DNA of 64,000 bases from Faecalicoccus acidiformans (GTDB lineage Bacteria; Bacillota_I; Bacilli_A; Erysipelotrichales; Erysipelotrichaceae): NCBI RefSeq assembly GCF_014202635.1, contig NZ_JACHHD010000009.1:23229-87228 (forward strand), in the 5' to 3' direction. The notes beneath the pieces are model-generated. The model saw only the letters and a list, made by a program, of their open reading frames with translations, had not been told where the DNA came from and did no database searches. Each line of letters begins with the position of its first letter. Positions within the stretch are counted from its first letter, which is position 1. Of the stretch, positions 1 through 8,303 are shown in pieces. The translations under genes and the position numbers were made by a program.

Positions 1-1
1 T

Positions 2-1438
2 CTGATATATGCTTTGATTGCTTCTTTGATCGGTTCTGCAATCGGTTGTCTGGTGGGAATGACACTCTTCCCGACTGTGATCTTTACGGCATGGAATATG
101 TTGTACAATCTGGAAACCATTCATTTTGAATTTCAACCGGGTCTGATCTTATTAGCTTCAGGCTCTGTTACAGGCATTACTCTTTTGGCGACGATCTATT
201 CCATATATTCCGAATTGATGGAAGTTCCCAGCCAATTGATGCGCCCCAAATCTTCTAAAGCTGGTAAAAAAATCTTATTAGAGAGAATCAAACCTCTTTG
301 GAGCCGCCTTTCTTTTTTACACAAGGTCACAGCCCGAAATATTTTCCGATATAAAAAGCGTTTCTTTATGACCATTATCGGCATTGCAGGCTGCAGTGCT
401 TTACTCGTATCTGGCTTTGGAATCAACGACAGTATTGGAGATATCGCTGCGCAACAATACGGAAATATCTACCTATACAATGCGACCGTGGGAACCGAAG
501 ATGATTCCAATGCAGAACTGAGCAAACAGATTGAAGATCTGAAAGGTGTACAAGAAGCATCCAAAGAAAGACAAACGAACATGATTGCGGACTATGAAGA
601 CGAAGATCATACCGTAACCGCTCATATTGTCGATGATCCTTCTGTATTCTCGGATTTCACGTCTTTAAAAACAGAAAAAGGAGAATCTCTAGAACTGGAT
701 GATTCGGGCGTGATCATCTCGCAAAAACTGGCTAACAAAATGCAACTGGAAAAAGGCGATACCTTCACTTTAGAAGACAGTGATGAACAACCAGTAGAGA
801 TGAAAGTAGCCGGTATTTTTGAAAACTATGTAGGCCATCATATTTACATGACAGAAAACTACTTTGAAACTTTAGATACTGACATCGATCCTAATTCGAT
901 CTATATGATCAAAACTGAAGATCAAAGTGAAGACTTTGAGGATCAGTTAGGAAAGCAGTTAATGGAATTAGACACTGTCAATAGTGTAACTTTCTACTCT
1001 TCGTTACAGAAAAACTTCACCGATATGATTTCCAGTATTTCGTTCATTGTCGTAGTTCTGGTGATCAGTGCTGCTTTACTTGCGTTTGTCGTGTTATATA
1101 ACTTAAGTAACGTCAATATTTCAGAACGAGTTCGTGAAATCGCAACGATCAAAGTTCTTGGCTTTACAAGGCGGGAAGTCAATCAATATGTCAATCGTGA
1201 AGGCATATTGTTGGCGATGATGGGAGCTGTTCTAGGATTGGTGATCGGTATCGGTTTACATCATTTGATAATGAATCTTGCGGAAATGGATGATGTGATG
1301 TTTGGACGAACGATTTTGCCGCAGTCCTATTTCTATAGCTTTGCCTTGACCATGCTCTTTACATTCATCATAAACTTCTTTATGTCTTTTAAGCTCAAAA
1401 AGATCCAAATGGTTGAATCGCTAAAAGCTGTAGAATAA
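2..1438 (+). CDS. ABC transporter permease, FtsX/MacB type (5' end outside window)
   Basis: This is the C-terminal part of a membrane permease. The reading frame is open to the window edge with no stop, so the gene starts upstream. About 479 codons are visible. Two N-terminal membrane segments are followed by a basic loop, another membrane segment (around residues 115-135), an extracytoplasmic domain of about 200 residues, and a C-terminal FtsX core of three helices after residue 335. The stretch with ISERVREIATIKVLGF just after the first core helix is typical of FtsX-type permeases. Such proteins work with a cytoplasmic ATPase as mechanotransmitters or export substrates such as lipids, peptides or drugs. 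The ATPase is not in view, so the substrate cannot be named. A terminator follows 12 bases after the stop codon. Confidence 0.85.
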   Translation: MIYALIASLIGSAIGCLVGMTLFPTVIFTAWNMLYNLETIHFEFQPGLILLASGSVTGITLLATIYSIYSELMEVPSQLMRPKSSKAGKKILLERIKPLWSRLSFLHKVTARNIFRYKKRFFMTIIGIAGCSALLVSGFGINDSIGDIAAQQYGNIYLYNATVGTEDDSNAELSKQIEDLKGVQEASKERQTNMIADYEDEDHTVTAHIVDDPSVFSDFTSLKTEKGESLELDDSGVIISQKLANKMQLEKGDTFTLEDSDEQPVEMKVAGIFENYVGHHIYMTENYFETLDTDIDPNSIYMIKTEDQSEDFEDQLGKQLMELDTVNSVTFYSSLQKNFTDMISSISFIVVVLVISAALLAFVVLYNLSNVNISERVREIATIKVLGFTRREVNQYVNREGILLAMMGAVLGLVIGIGLHHLIMNLAEMDDVMFGRTILPQSYFYSFALTMLFTFIINFFMSFKLKKIQMVESLKAVE

Positions 1439-1449
1439 GGCATGAAGTA

Positions 1450-1482
1450 AAAAACATATCCTTTTTCTGGATATGTTTTTTT
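1450..1482 (+). terminator. Intrinsic terminator of the ABC permease gene
   Basis: An 11-bp stem (AAAACATATCC / GGATATGTTTT) with a 7-base loop runs into a T run. It lies directly after the permease stop codon and faces the pyk terminator, as expected between convergent genes. Confidence 0.85.
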
Positions 1483-1489
1483 AATGGTC

Positions 1490-1523
1490 TAAAAAATGAG
1501 CAGGTTATAGAGTACCTGCTCAT
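1490..1523 (-). terminator. Intrinsic terminator of pfkA-pyk
   Basis: A 10-bp perfect stem (ATGAGCAGGT / ACCTGCTCAT) is followed on the - strand by six T. It sits 13 bases beyond the pyk stop codon. Confidence 0.85.
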
Positions 1524-1535
1524 GAACATGAATTT

Positions 1536-2966
1536 TTAATTTTCTGTAATTTCAACGATACGCATCATGTTGGTTGCACCATGTCCTTCTGGATAACCAG
1601 CAACGACAATGATGAAATCTCCATAATGACAACCTTTCATCAAAGCAATATTTTTTGCCAGATCCACATCATTTTCTCGTGTGTTCTGGATCTCGCTGAA
1701 ATATGGTTCAACTCCAAAGATCGGCAACATTGCACGTTCTGTCACTTCATCAAAACAAACGCCAATAATAGGAGCCTGTGGTCTAAAACGAGCTAAACGA
1801 CGAGCTGTTAAACCGCTTTGTGTAAAGGCAATGATGCATTTTACATCGATTGCGATCGATGTATCTGCCGCACTGACACCGATAGCATCGTTCAAAGAAT
1901 TACGGGAAGTGCGAATTCCTTCTTTTAAACGCTGGCGATAAGGAATCATCGGTTCTATTGCATCCGCAATACGGTGCATCGTCTGAACACATTCTACTGG
2001 ATAATGTCCGGCAGCACTTTCGCCTGACAACATGATACAGTCCGTACCATCCATGATCGCATTGGCAACGTCACTGGCTTCTGCCCGTGTTGGACGTGGA
2101 TTTTCTTGCATACTCTCCAACATATGCGTAGCCGTTACAACAGGTTTTCCTAATTCATTCGCAACGCTGATAATCTGTTTTTGATAGATTGGAACTAATT
2201 CCAGGCTGACATCAACACCTAAATCACCGCGCGCTACCATGACGCCGTCACTGACTTCCAAGATGTCGCGAAGATTATCAAAACCTTCCTGGTTTTCGAT
2301 CTTCGGAATGATCTGAATACGATCTTTTCTTTCTGAGATCAAAATCTTGCGAAGCGCTAAAACATCTTCCTTACGGCGCGTAAAGCTGGCAGCGATATAA
2401 TCTACATCTTGCTGACATCCGAAACGAATATCGGCTTCATCTTTTTCAGAAATAAAAGGCATGCTCAGGATAACTCCTGGTAAATTACATCCCTTGCGAC
2501 TCTTCAAGAAGTGCGGATTTTCAATACGACCTTTGATATGATTCTCATCCACTTCTACGACCGTTACTTTTAATTTCCCATCATCCATCAAAATATGGTC
2601 TCCAGGTTTAACGTCGTGGAAGACTTCCGGACAACGCAAGGTAAATCTCTCATGATTTCCTTCCACTTCTTCTTTCATGATCTGAACGATGTCTCCTTCC
2701 TCAAACTGACATCCTCCATCCTTGAAATCTCCTAAGCGGATTTCCGGTCCTTTTGTATCCAAAAGAATACCAATTGGCTTGTTTAATTCCTTAGACACTT
2801 CACGAATCAATTTAATTCGATTTCCATGCTCTTCATAACTACCATGAGAGAAATTCAAACGGGCAATATTCATTCCCGCCTTGACCAACCGTTTTAAAGT
2901 TTCTTTGTCTTCACTGGCTGGTCCAATCGTACAGATAATCTTCGTCTTCTTGTCACTAATACACAT
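1536..2966 (-). CDS. pyk: Pyruvate kinase
   Basis: Converts phosphoenolpyruvate and ADP to pyruvate and ATP, the last step of glycolysis, in the cytoplasm. Visible landmarks are the N-terminal KTKIICTIGPAS strand, ARLNFSHG (35-42), DTKGPEIR (70-77), the catalytic lysine in PKIENQEG (about 222), the metal-binding glutamate two residues on, ARGDLG (245-250) and TATHMLESM (278-286). At 476 residues it has the classic length and lacks the extra C-terminal PEP-utiliser-like domain of Bacillus and Staphylococcus enzymes. The start has a purine-rich ribosome site (AAGGAAGGAA) upstream. It lies 28 bases behind pfkA in the same operon, a common Gram-positive pairing of the two committed glycolytic steps. 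Confidence 0.97.
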   Translation of the reverse strand: MCISDKKTKIICTIGPASEDKETLKRLVKAGMNIARLNFSHGSYEEHGNRIKLIREVSKELNKPIGILLDTKGPEIRLGDFKDGGCQFEEGDIVQIMKEEVEGNHERFTLRCPEVFHDVKPGDHILMDDGKLKVTVVEVDENHIKGRIENPHFLKSRKGCNLPGVILSMPFISEKDEADIRFGCQQDVDYIAASFTRRKEDVLALRKILISERKDRIQIIPKIENQEGFDNLRDILEVSDGVMVARGDLGVDVSLELVPIYQKQIISVANELGKPVVTATHMLESMQENPRPTRAEASDVANAIMDGTDCIMLSGESAAGHYPVECVQTMHRIADAIEPMIPYRQRLKEGIRTSRNSLNDAIGVSAADTSIAIDVKCIIAFTQSGLTARRLARFRPQAPIIGVCFDEVTERAMLPIFGVEPYFSEIQNTRENDVDLAKNIALMKGCHYGDFIIVVAGYPEGHGATNMMRIVEITEN

Positions 2967-2994
2967 AAATTTTCGATTCCTTCCTTTTCCTTCC

Positions 2995-3957
2995 TTATAC
3001 TAAACGTTCAAACAAATTCTGAAGAGGTTTGCGTGATTCTGCAGGCATGCTCAATGCCTTTTCGATCGGATACGATACGATCTTGTTGTCGCGAATACAT
3101 ACACAATGTCCACCGATTCCCTGCATCAGCAGATCCACGGCTTTTTCACCCATCTGGCTTGCCAACATACGATCATATGGACATGGTGATCCACCACGTT
3201 GAATATGTCCTAATACCGTTGCCCTTCCTGAAAAACCGGTATTAAGTGTCACCTTCTTGGCAAATTGATCGACATCAGTGATTTTTTCAGAAATCACGAC
3301 GATGGCATGCTTTTTCTTACGGATGATATCTAAGTCTCGCAAACGATCCAAAACATCATTCTCATCAAATCCTGTCTCGCTGGTCACGATCATATCGGCT
3401 CCGGATGCGATTCCTGACCAAAGAGCTAAATCACCGCAACGGTTTCCCATCACCTCTACAATAGAACAACGATGGTGTGAATTGGATGTATCACGCAATT
3501 TATCGATAGCATCCACAACGGTTTCCAGTGCCGTATGGAATCCTATCGTAAAATCAGTGCAAGTGATATCATTATCGATCGTGCCTGGCAGACCGATACA
3601 ATTGATACCCATCTCCGTTAGAGATAAGGCTCCTCGATAGGAACCATCTCCTCCGATGACAACCACCGCTTCAATACCTCGTTTTCCAAGTTGGTGAATG
3701 GCTTTACGGCGAACTTCTTCATCTTTGAATTCTGGTAAACGAGCGGATCCAAGAATCGTTCCTCCACGGTTTACGATCTCACGGATCGTCTCACGTGTCA
3801 TCGGCTCAATGTACCCTTCCACCATGCCTTTGTATCCATTGTAGATACCAAACACTTCCAGGCCACTGTTTAATCCTACTTTTGTAACCGCACGAATTGC
3901 TGCATTCATCCCCGGAGAGTCTCCACCCGAGGTCAAGATCCCGATTCTTCTAACCAT
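2995..3957 (-). CDS. pfkA: ATP-dependent 6-phosphofructokinase
   Basis: Phosphorylates fructose 6-phosphate to fructose 1,6-bisphosphate with ATP. GGDSPGMNA (11-19) is the nucleotide loop, GGDGS (102-106) carries the glycine typical of ATP users rather than the aspartate of pyrophosphate-dependent enzymes, and GTIDNDI (125-131) holds the catalytic aspartate. The length, 320 residues, is that of the bacterial PfkA tetramer subunit. AGGAGG stands 7 bases before the ATG. It is the first gene of pfkA-pyk, with an extended -10 promoter and a palindromic element upstream. Confidence 0.97.
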   Translation of the reverse strand: MVRRIGILTSGGDSPGMNAAIRAVTKVGLNSGLEVFGIYNGYKGMVEGYIEPMTRETIREIVNRGGTILGSARLPEFKDEEVRRKAIHQLGKRGIEAVVVIGGDGSYRGALSLTEMGINCIGLPGTIDNDITCTDFTIGFHTALETVVDAIDKLRDTSNSHHRCSIVEVMGNRCGDLALWSGIASGADMIVTSETGFDENDVLDRLRDLDIIRKKKHAIVVISEKITDVDQFAKKVTLNTGFSGRATVLGHIQRGGSPCPYDRMLASQMGEKAVDLLMQGIGGHCVCIRDNKIVSYPIEKALSMPAESRKPLQNLFERLV

Positions 3958-4005
3958 ATGAGTTCCTCCTAAGAATAAGTTTTTAAACCATTCTAAAACA
4001 CTTTA

Positions 4006-4014
4006 AATATAACA
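4006..4014 (-). promoter_or_regulatory. Extended -10 promoter of pfkA-pyk
   Basis: On the - strand the sequence reads TG-T-TATATT, an extended -10 element about 50 bases before the pfkA start codon. No convincing -35 hexamer is seen, which fits an extended -10 or activator-assisted promoter. Confidence 0.45.
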
Positions 4015-4070
4015 CAGGAATCAAGGAAAAAGAAGAAAAACAGACAGTTTCTTTTTTTTGAAAAGACAAT

Positions 4071-4102
4071 TGTAAACCATGCGTAAAATGTAACGGTTTA
4101 CA
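4071..4102. promoter_or_regulatory. Inverted repeat upstream of pfkA; cre-like element
   Basis: TGTAAACC and GGTTTACA form a perfect 8-bp inverted repeat separated by 16 bases. The inner half also makes a 14-bp partial palindrome (TGTAACGGTTTACA, 4089-4102) that matches the CcpA cre consensus except at two central positions. It lies about 80 bases upstream of the pfkA -10 element, past the terminator of the amino-acid transporter operon, so it most likely serves pfkA-pyk. The identity of the binding protein is inference. Confidence 0.45.
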
Positions 4103-4116
4103 TGCTAAAACGATGT

Positions 4117-4141
4117 AAAAAGACCGCTGTTTCTAGCGGTC
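4117..4141 (-). terminator. Terminator of the amino-acid ABC transporter operon
   Basis: A 7-bp perfect stem (GACCGCT / AGCGGTC) with a 6-base loop is followed on the - strand by five T. The hairpin overlaps the stop codon of the ATPase gene. Confidence 0.8.
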
Positions 4142-4870
4142 AAAATAACGAGATAAGAATTGTTTTGTTCGTTCCTGCTGCGGATTCTCAAAGATCTGCT
4201 GCGGCGTTCCTTGTTCTGCAATCACACCTTGATCCATAAAAATCACGCGATTGCTCACGTCTTTGGCAAACTGCATTTCATGCGTTACAATGGCCATGGT
4301 CAAGCCTTCCTTGGCCAGTTTCTGCATAACTTCCAACACATCGCCTACCATCTCAGGGTCCAAGGCCGACGTTGGTTCATCAAAAAGCAGGACTTCCGGA
4401 TCCATGCACAAAGCACGGGCTATTGCCACACGTTGTTTTTGGCCCCCGGAAAGACGAACAGAACTGGCATCGGCAAAACTTTCCATCCCTACGCTTTCCA
4501 AGTGGTGCATGGCAATCTGACGAGCCTCTTCTTTAGATCGTTTTAAAACCTTGATCTGCCCTATCATGCAGTTTTCAATCACGCTTTTGTTCGCAAACAA
4601 ATTAAAGCTTTGAAACACCATACCTACTTTTGAACGATATTCAGTCAAAGAAAGCTTACCGCTCAAAATGTCCGTGTCCTTATAAAGGATCTTTCCGCCA
4701 TCTGGAATCTCTAACAAATTGATGCAACGAAGCAATGTACTTTTTCCAGAACCAGAGGATCCGATAATCGTTACCACTTCGCCTTTGTTGATTTCAAAGT
4801 CGATATCGTTAAGAACTTGTAAGGAACCGAAATGTTTCTTTAAATGTTGTACTTGAATGATCGTTTCCAT
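4133..4870 (-). CDS. Amino-acid ABC transporter ATPase (probable lysine importer)
   Basis: Cytoplasmic ATPase of a polar amino-acid importer, GlnQ/HisP type. Walker A is GSSGSGKST (about 37-45), the signature is LSGGQKQR (about 139-146), and Walker B is [14 protein letters not shown] (about 160-173), followed by the switch histidine in IVTHEM. It is 245 residues, the usual length. It is the third gene of the operon, 9 bases after the permease, with AGGAGG before its ATG. The lysine riboswitch in front of the operon is the main reason for assigning lysine; sequence alone would only support polar amino acids. Confidence 0.9.
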   Translation of the reverse strand: METIIQVQHLKKHFGSLQVLNDIDFEINKGEVVTIIGSSGSGKSTLLRCINLLEIPDGGKILYKDTDILSGKLSLTEYRSKVGMVFQSFNLFANKSVIENCMIGQIKVLKRSKEEARQIAMHHLESVGMESFADASSVRLSGGQKQRVAIARALCMDPEVLLFDEPTSALDPEMVGDVLEVMQKLAKEGLTMAIVTHEMQFAKDVSNRVIFMDQGVIAEQGTPQQIFENPQQERTKQFLSRYFDR

Positions 4871-4879
4871 GCAAACCTC

Positions 4880-5608
4880 CTACGCGCAATTATCCTTGAT
4901 GGTCACTGTTTTTGTCTGATTGATCTTACGCTCCATCGCATTTAAGATCAAAGTCGCAACGGTCGTCAGCACTAAATACATGACCATTTCCAAGAAATAC
5001 ACTTCTGCATATCGCATATTGCTTCCGGCTACCGAAGATGACTGGAAATAGAGTTCCGTCACCTGAATCGCATTCAACATACAACTATCTTTGATATTGA
5101 CAATCAGCTGATTTCCAATTGTTGGAAAGGTATTTTTGATTGCTTGCGGGAAAATAATCGAAAGCATCGTCTGCAAGGTTGTCATTCCTAAAGATTTTGC
5201 TGCCTCACTTTGACCAACATCAATAGACTGAATCCCTCCACGGATGATCTCGGCCATATAGGCTCCTGTATTCACCGAGATAATGATCAGACCGGCAGAA
5301 AAACCTGTCCATCCTAATACCGGACGTAATAAATAGAAGAAAAACAAAGCTTGAACCATCATCGGTGTTCCGCGGAAAAACCATACATAAAATCCGACAA
5401 CAAAACGGGCAATCTTCTTTAAAACCTTTACAATGGTCGAATCCATTGGATCTTCCGGAATCGCTCGCAATGCCCCGGTAACCAGTCCTAGAAGAAGACC
5501 TACGACCGTACCTACTAAGGCAAACAGCAGCGTATTTTGAATACCAAAGGAAAACAGGCTCCAGTTTTCGGTAAATATTTCAAACGCTCTTCCAAAATCG
5601 ATACTCAT
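4880..5608 (-). CDS. Amino-acid ABC transporter permease
   Basis: Membrane subunit of the HisM/GlnP family (242 residues). Around five hydrophobic segments are visible. The EAA loop that contacts the ATPase is present as GQSEAAKSLGMT followed by a proline-containing helix (FPQAIKN). Only one permease gene is in the operon, so it probably forms a homodimer. It sits between the binding protein and the ATPase gene with short spacers. Lysine specificity is inferred from the upstream riboswitch. Confidence 0.9.
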   Translation of the reverse strand: MSIDFGRAFEIFTENWSLFSFGIQNTLLFALVGTVVGLLLGLVTGALRAIPEDPMDSTIVKVLKKIARFVVGFYVWFFRGTPMMVQALFFFYLLRPVLGWTGFSAGLIIISVNTGAYMAEIIRGGIQSIDVGQSEAAKSLGMTTLQTMLSIIFPQAIKNTFPTIGNQLIVNIKDSCMLNAIQVTELYFQSSSVAGSNMRYAEVYFLEMVMYLVLTTVATLILNAMERKINQTKTVTIKDNCA

Positions 5609-5628
5609 TGAGTGACAAACCTTTCTAC

Positions 5629-6453
5629 TTATTCTTCTGTTGGGGCATTTTCAACGGCCGTAGCCATATACTCATTGCGAGTGTCCTGATCGATAGAATC
5701 CAAAGCTTCTTGCACTGCATTGAAGAAATCAGTGTCGCGACTTCCTTCAGCCAAACCGATCGAAACGGTTGTGTCGACTTCAAATCCATGTCCTTCATCA
5801 AATTTTACGATCGCAAGACCTGGATTTGCCGCAACGACTCCTTCTGCTACCGGCATTTCAGCCGTAATTCCATCGGCCACTCCATTTTGTAAAGCTGCCA
5901 CTAATTCTGGATAGGTTGCCAGAGGAGTTTGGTGATTGACGCCCTCGATTTGATCAATTACAGTGTCATAGTTTGTATTTTTTTGTCCGATTACATTATG
6001 TCCGGAAAATTGTTGGATATCAGTATATCCAGCCATTTCACTATCTGCACGAACGATCATGACCATTCCTTCACTTTCATAGTAAGGGGTCGTAAAGTCA
6101 ATTCCTTCTTCACGTTCGTCACTTGCTGTCATTCCGGCAATGATCGCATCGATTTCACCAGATTCCAAAGCGGGCTGTAAACCATCCCAAGAAATCTTTT
6201 TCACTTCTAACTCTTGTCCTAGTTCATCCGCAATGGCCTGGGACATCATGACATCATAACCATCACAATATCCTCCTCCGCCGCTGATTTCTACTGCAGA
6301 GTCTGTTTCAGCATCCGCTGTTTGCCAGTTAAATGGCTGATATCCACATTCCATTCCCACTGTAAAAGTGTTGTCTTCTGCTGCGTCTTGCCCTCCAGAG
6401 CATCCCGCCAGTGCCATCGCACCTACTAAACTTGCCGCAAGTAATTTTTTCAT
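5629..6453 (-). CDS. Substrate-binding lipoprotein of the amino-acid ABC transporter
   Basis: A 274-residue family 3 solute-binding protein anchored outside the membrane by a lipid. The signal peptide MKKLLAASLVGAMALAGC ends in a lipobox (LAGC) with the modified cysteine near residue 18. The mature part shows the family landmarks FTVGMECGYQPFNW, the LESGEIDAIIAGMTAS stretch that follows the first lobe, and FTTPYYESEG. It is the first gene of the operon, right behind the lysine riboswitch terminator, so it probably captures lysine or a close relative. An unusual GGGGYCDGYD segment in the ligand lobe contains an extra cysteine. Confidence 0.92.
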   Translation of the reverse strand: MKKLLAASLVGAMALAGCSGGQDAAEDNTFTVGMECGYQPFNWQTADAETDSAVEISGGGGYCDGYDVMMSQAIADELGQELEVKKISWDGLQPALESGEIDAIIAGMTASDEREEGIDFTTPYYESEGMVMIVRADSEMAGYTDIQQFSGHNVIGQKNTNYDTVIDQIEGVNHQTPLATYPELVAALQNGVADGITAEMPVAEGVVAANPGLAIVKFDEGHGFEVDTTVSIGLAEGSRDTDFFNAVQEALDSIDQDTRNEYMATAVENAPTEE

Positions 6454-6488
6454 CTCATTTCCCTCCTAAAGTTCATGAAAATAGATAA

Positions 6489-6521
6489 GAAAAAAGCCAT
6501 ATGCGTTATCCATATAGCTTG
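6489..6521 (-). terminator. Riboswitch expression platform: intrinsic terminator
   Basis: AGCTATATG and CATATGGCT pair around a 7-base loop and run into six T on the - strand, 35 bases before the start of the binding-protein gene. Together with the aptamer just upstream it forms a transcription-terminating lysine riboswitch. Confidence 0.85.
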
Positions 6522-6693
6522 TCTTCGCCTTCAAGATAACCCCTCTTCTTACGAAGGAGTGCAGTGGGTATTTCCCAAAGCCCCAAGAAACACTGTCGCC
6601 ACAGTTTTTCCTTCGGCGATGATTACCTTTCCTACAGTTCAAAGTTCGCCAACTCCCTGCAGTACTCTGATGCATCGCTACCTCTATCTTCAT
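6522..6693 (-). promoter_or_regulatory. Lysine riboswitch (L-box) aptamer
   Basis: Read on the - strand, the leader contains AGATAGAGGTAGCGATGCAT, then AGAGTACTGCAGGGAG, the highly conserved CATCGCCGAAGG, and a CTGTGGCGACAG hairpin followed by CTTGGGGC. These are in the order and spacing of the five-helix lysine aptamer found before lysC and lysine transporter genes in Gram-positive bacteria. A strong promoter lies upstream and a terminator hairpin downstream, so lysine binding should switch the transporter operon off. Open reading frames across this stretch on either strand are not genes. Confidence 0.93.
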
Positions 6694-6714
6694 CTGATTT
6701 ACTTGTATGCCCCC

Positions 6715-6743
6715 ATTATAGGAGTTTCTATGGCACAAGTCAA
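6715..6743 (-). promoter_or_regulatory. Promoter of the lysine-riboswitch transporter operon
   Basis: TTGACT (-35, 6738-6743), a 17-base spacer and a consensus TATAAT (-10, 6715-6720). Transcription would start about 15 bases before the aptamer. Confidence 0.85.
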
Positions 6744-6760
6744 TGTAAACTCAGCAGAAA

Positions 6761-7150
6761 TCATCGATTCAAGAAATATCCCAACAAACTAGAGGAGTCA
6801 TAAACCATCGGGATATCCGGAAAAATAAAAATCATTCGATAAATATAATAGACGATCATGCAGCCAATCCACATCCATAAAAATCTTTCCATCCACTTTT
6901 TCTTCTTTTTCCATTGACAAATCCCGATCAGTAAAGCGAACACCCCTGTCGGGATCAACATCGCATGATACATCAAAGAAGCAGAAAGATTTCCTTGAAT
7001 CAAATGATATAAACTGGTTGTCATATTGCAGCCGGGGCATGGAATACCAAGTATTTTTTGTATGGGGCAATAAACTCCCATGAAAAGAACAAACAGGAGC
7101 AACACAATGATTGCTCCTAAAGTCTTTCCTATTTTTTTAGCGGTTAGCAT
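6761..7150 (-). CDS. DUF2752 small membrane protein
   Basis: A 129-residue protein with a first membrane segment (about 9-29), then GIPCPGCNMTTSLYHL (about 35-50), the cysteine-proline-glycine-cysteine signature of DUF2752, a second segment (about 64-80), a lysine-rich loop and a third segment (about 90-110). The function of this family is not established. Its start overlaps the end of the upstream zinc-ribbon gene by 14 bases, indicating translational coupling and a shared role. Confidence 0.8.
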   Translation of the reverse strand: MLTAKKIGKTLGAIIVLLLFVLFMGVYCPIQKILGIPCPGCNMTTSLYHLIQGNLSASLMYHAMLIPTGVFALLIGICQWKKKKKWMERFLWMWIGCMIVYYIYRMIFIFPDIPMVYDSSSLLGYFLNR

Positions 7151-8183
7151 AACGTGCTATATCGTTCAAAGAACTTTGGCAGATAGCCATCGAAATGATA
7201 CCCAGTCCCAAAATCGGCATAATCAACTGGATGATACTATTATCAGGAACACTAAAGCCGTTATCGAATTCAAGCTGCGCCAACGCCTTGCCAGCTTTCC
7301 AATAGAAGTAGATACCGTAAAGCCCACAAGTCACGATTGTCAATAAAACAACGATTCCCGGCTCCGCAACACGTGGTTTATTTTGCACATTGCAGCAAGC
7401 ATTGATATCTCTGGCAAGACAATATAACCAGTAATAAGAATAGATTCCACAAGTCACGAAGGTTAATACGATACTCAAACCTATACTTCTTTCCATGATA
7501 AAAATCTGTCCGTTTGATTTTCCAGTCGTATTGGCAGAACTTTGATCATTAAAAGATTGATACTGTGGCTTTGGAGATTCTGGGGTGGCCAAAGAAGCCA
7601 ATTCCGTTTCTTTTAATCGTTTCCAGTCCGCCATTCCTGTTTTCCAAACAAAAGTATTTCCAAAAATCTGACGAGCTTGAATCAATGTTTCCATTTGTTC
7701 ACGAGTATATGGCCCATTTTGTGCATTTTTGGCATCCACATAATACCATTGTTCCGTAGAGCTCATATCCGGAACAGGAATCTCAGTTGACTTCAACTTT
7801 ACCCAGTCTTCCATTCCTTGTTTCCAAACCAGAGTGTCTCCATTGATTGTCTTTGATTTTAAGAAAGCCGTCATTTCTTCCACGCTATAAGGACCCATGG
7901 CTTGATCATTCTTAACATAATACCAGACCTTGCTTGGTTCTTCTTTCTTGTCTTCCAAAAAGTCTTCTTTTGGAGATGGTTCTTCCTCAACAACTTCTTC
8001 TTCGACAGGTTGTTCAGCAACTGTTTCTTCAGATTCTTCTACGACAGCCTCTTCTGTAACGGCTACTTCAGATTCCTCTATTTGGGCATCTTCCACGATG
8101 TTCTCTTGAATGACAGGTGCGCCGCATTCAGGACAAAATTTTGCATTTTCTGGAAGGTCTACTCCACATTTTTTACACTGCAT
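7137..8183 (-). CDS. Zinc-ribbon, tandem GYF_2 and DUF4234 membrane protein
   Basis: A 348-residue multidomain protein. The N-terminus is a zinc ribbon with two CxxC pairs (CKKCG at 3-7, CPECG at 17-21). An acidic glutamate- and valine-rich linker (about 28-80) follows. Two GYF_2-type modules start with WYYVKNDQAMGPYS and WYYVDAKNAQNGPYT; such modules are thought to bind proline-containing peptides. The C-terminal third has membrane segments with TFVTCGIYSYYWLY, as in DUF4234, which is repeated in diverged form (TIVTCGLYGIYFYW). This architecture suggests a membrane-anchored scaffold, but no biochemical role is known to me. AAGGAG precedes the ATG, and a good promoter is present. Confidence 0.8.
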   Translation of the reverse strand: MQCKKCGVDLPENAKFCPECGAPVIQENIVEDAQIEESEVAVTEEAVVEESEETVAEQPVEEEVVEEEPSPKEDFLEDKKEEPSKVWYYVKNDQAMGPYSVEEMTAFLKSKTINGDTLVWKQGMEDWVKLKSTEIPVPDMSSTEQWYYVDAKNAQNGPYTREQMETLIQARQIFGNTFVWKTGMADWKRLKETELASLATPESPKPQYQSFNDQSSANTTGKSNGQIFIMERSIGLSIVLTFVTCGIYSYYWLYCLARDINACCNVQNKPRVAEPGIVVLLTIVTCGLYGIYFYWKAGKALAQLEFDNGFSVPDNSIIQLIMPILGLGIISMAICQSSLNDIARYANR

Positions 8184-8214
8184 ATTCTTTCAACTCCTTA
8201 AGTTTATTACCAAA

Positions 8215-8242
8215 ATTATATCTCAATTAACATAAATTACAA
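8215..8242 (-). promoter_or_regulatory. Promoter of the zinc-ribbon/DUF2752 operon
   Basis: TTGTAA (8237-8242), 16-base spacer, TATAAT (8215-8220) on the - strand, about 30 bases before the start codon. Confidence 0.65.
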
Positions 8243-8261
8243 ATAAACATTCTGCTAATTA

Positions 8262-8294
8262 ACAAAATAGGAAGCATGCAGACCACATACTTCC
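8262..8294 (-). terminator. Terminator at the end of the polysaccharide region
   Basis: A 9-bp stem (GGAAGTATG / CATGCTTCC on the - strand, one G-U pair), 7-base loop, then TATTTTGTT. It follows the amidase gene and marks the 3' end of the rfb transcription unit. Confidence 0.65.
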
Positions 8295-8303
8295 CATTCT
8301 TAG

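Noticed and set aside
1681..1941. Open frames on the + strand within pyk and pfkA
   Set aside because: Antisense shadows of well-recognised genes.
6466..6738. 90-codon reading frame on the - strand and 105-codon frame on the + strand upstream of the amino-acid transporter
   Set aside because: Both lie across the lysine riboswitch and its promoter; no ribosome site and no protein-like composition.
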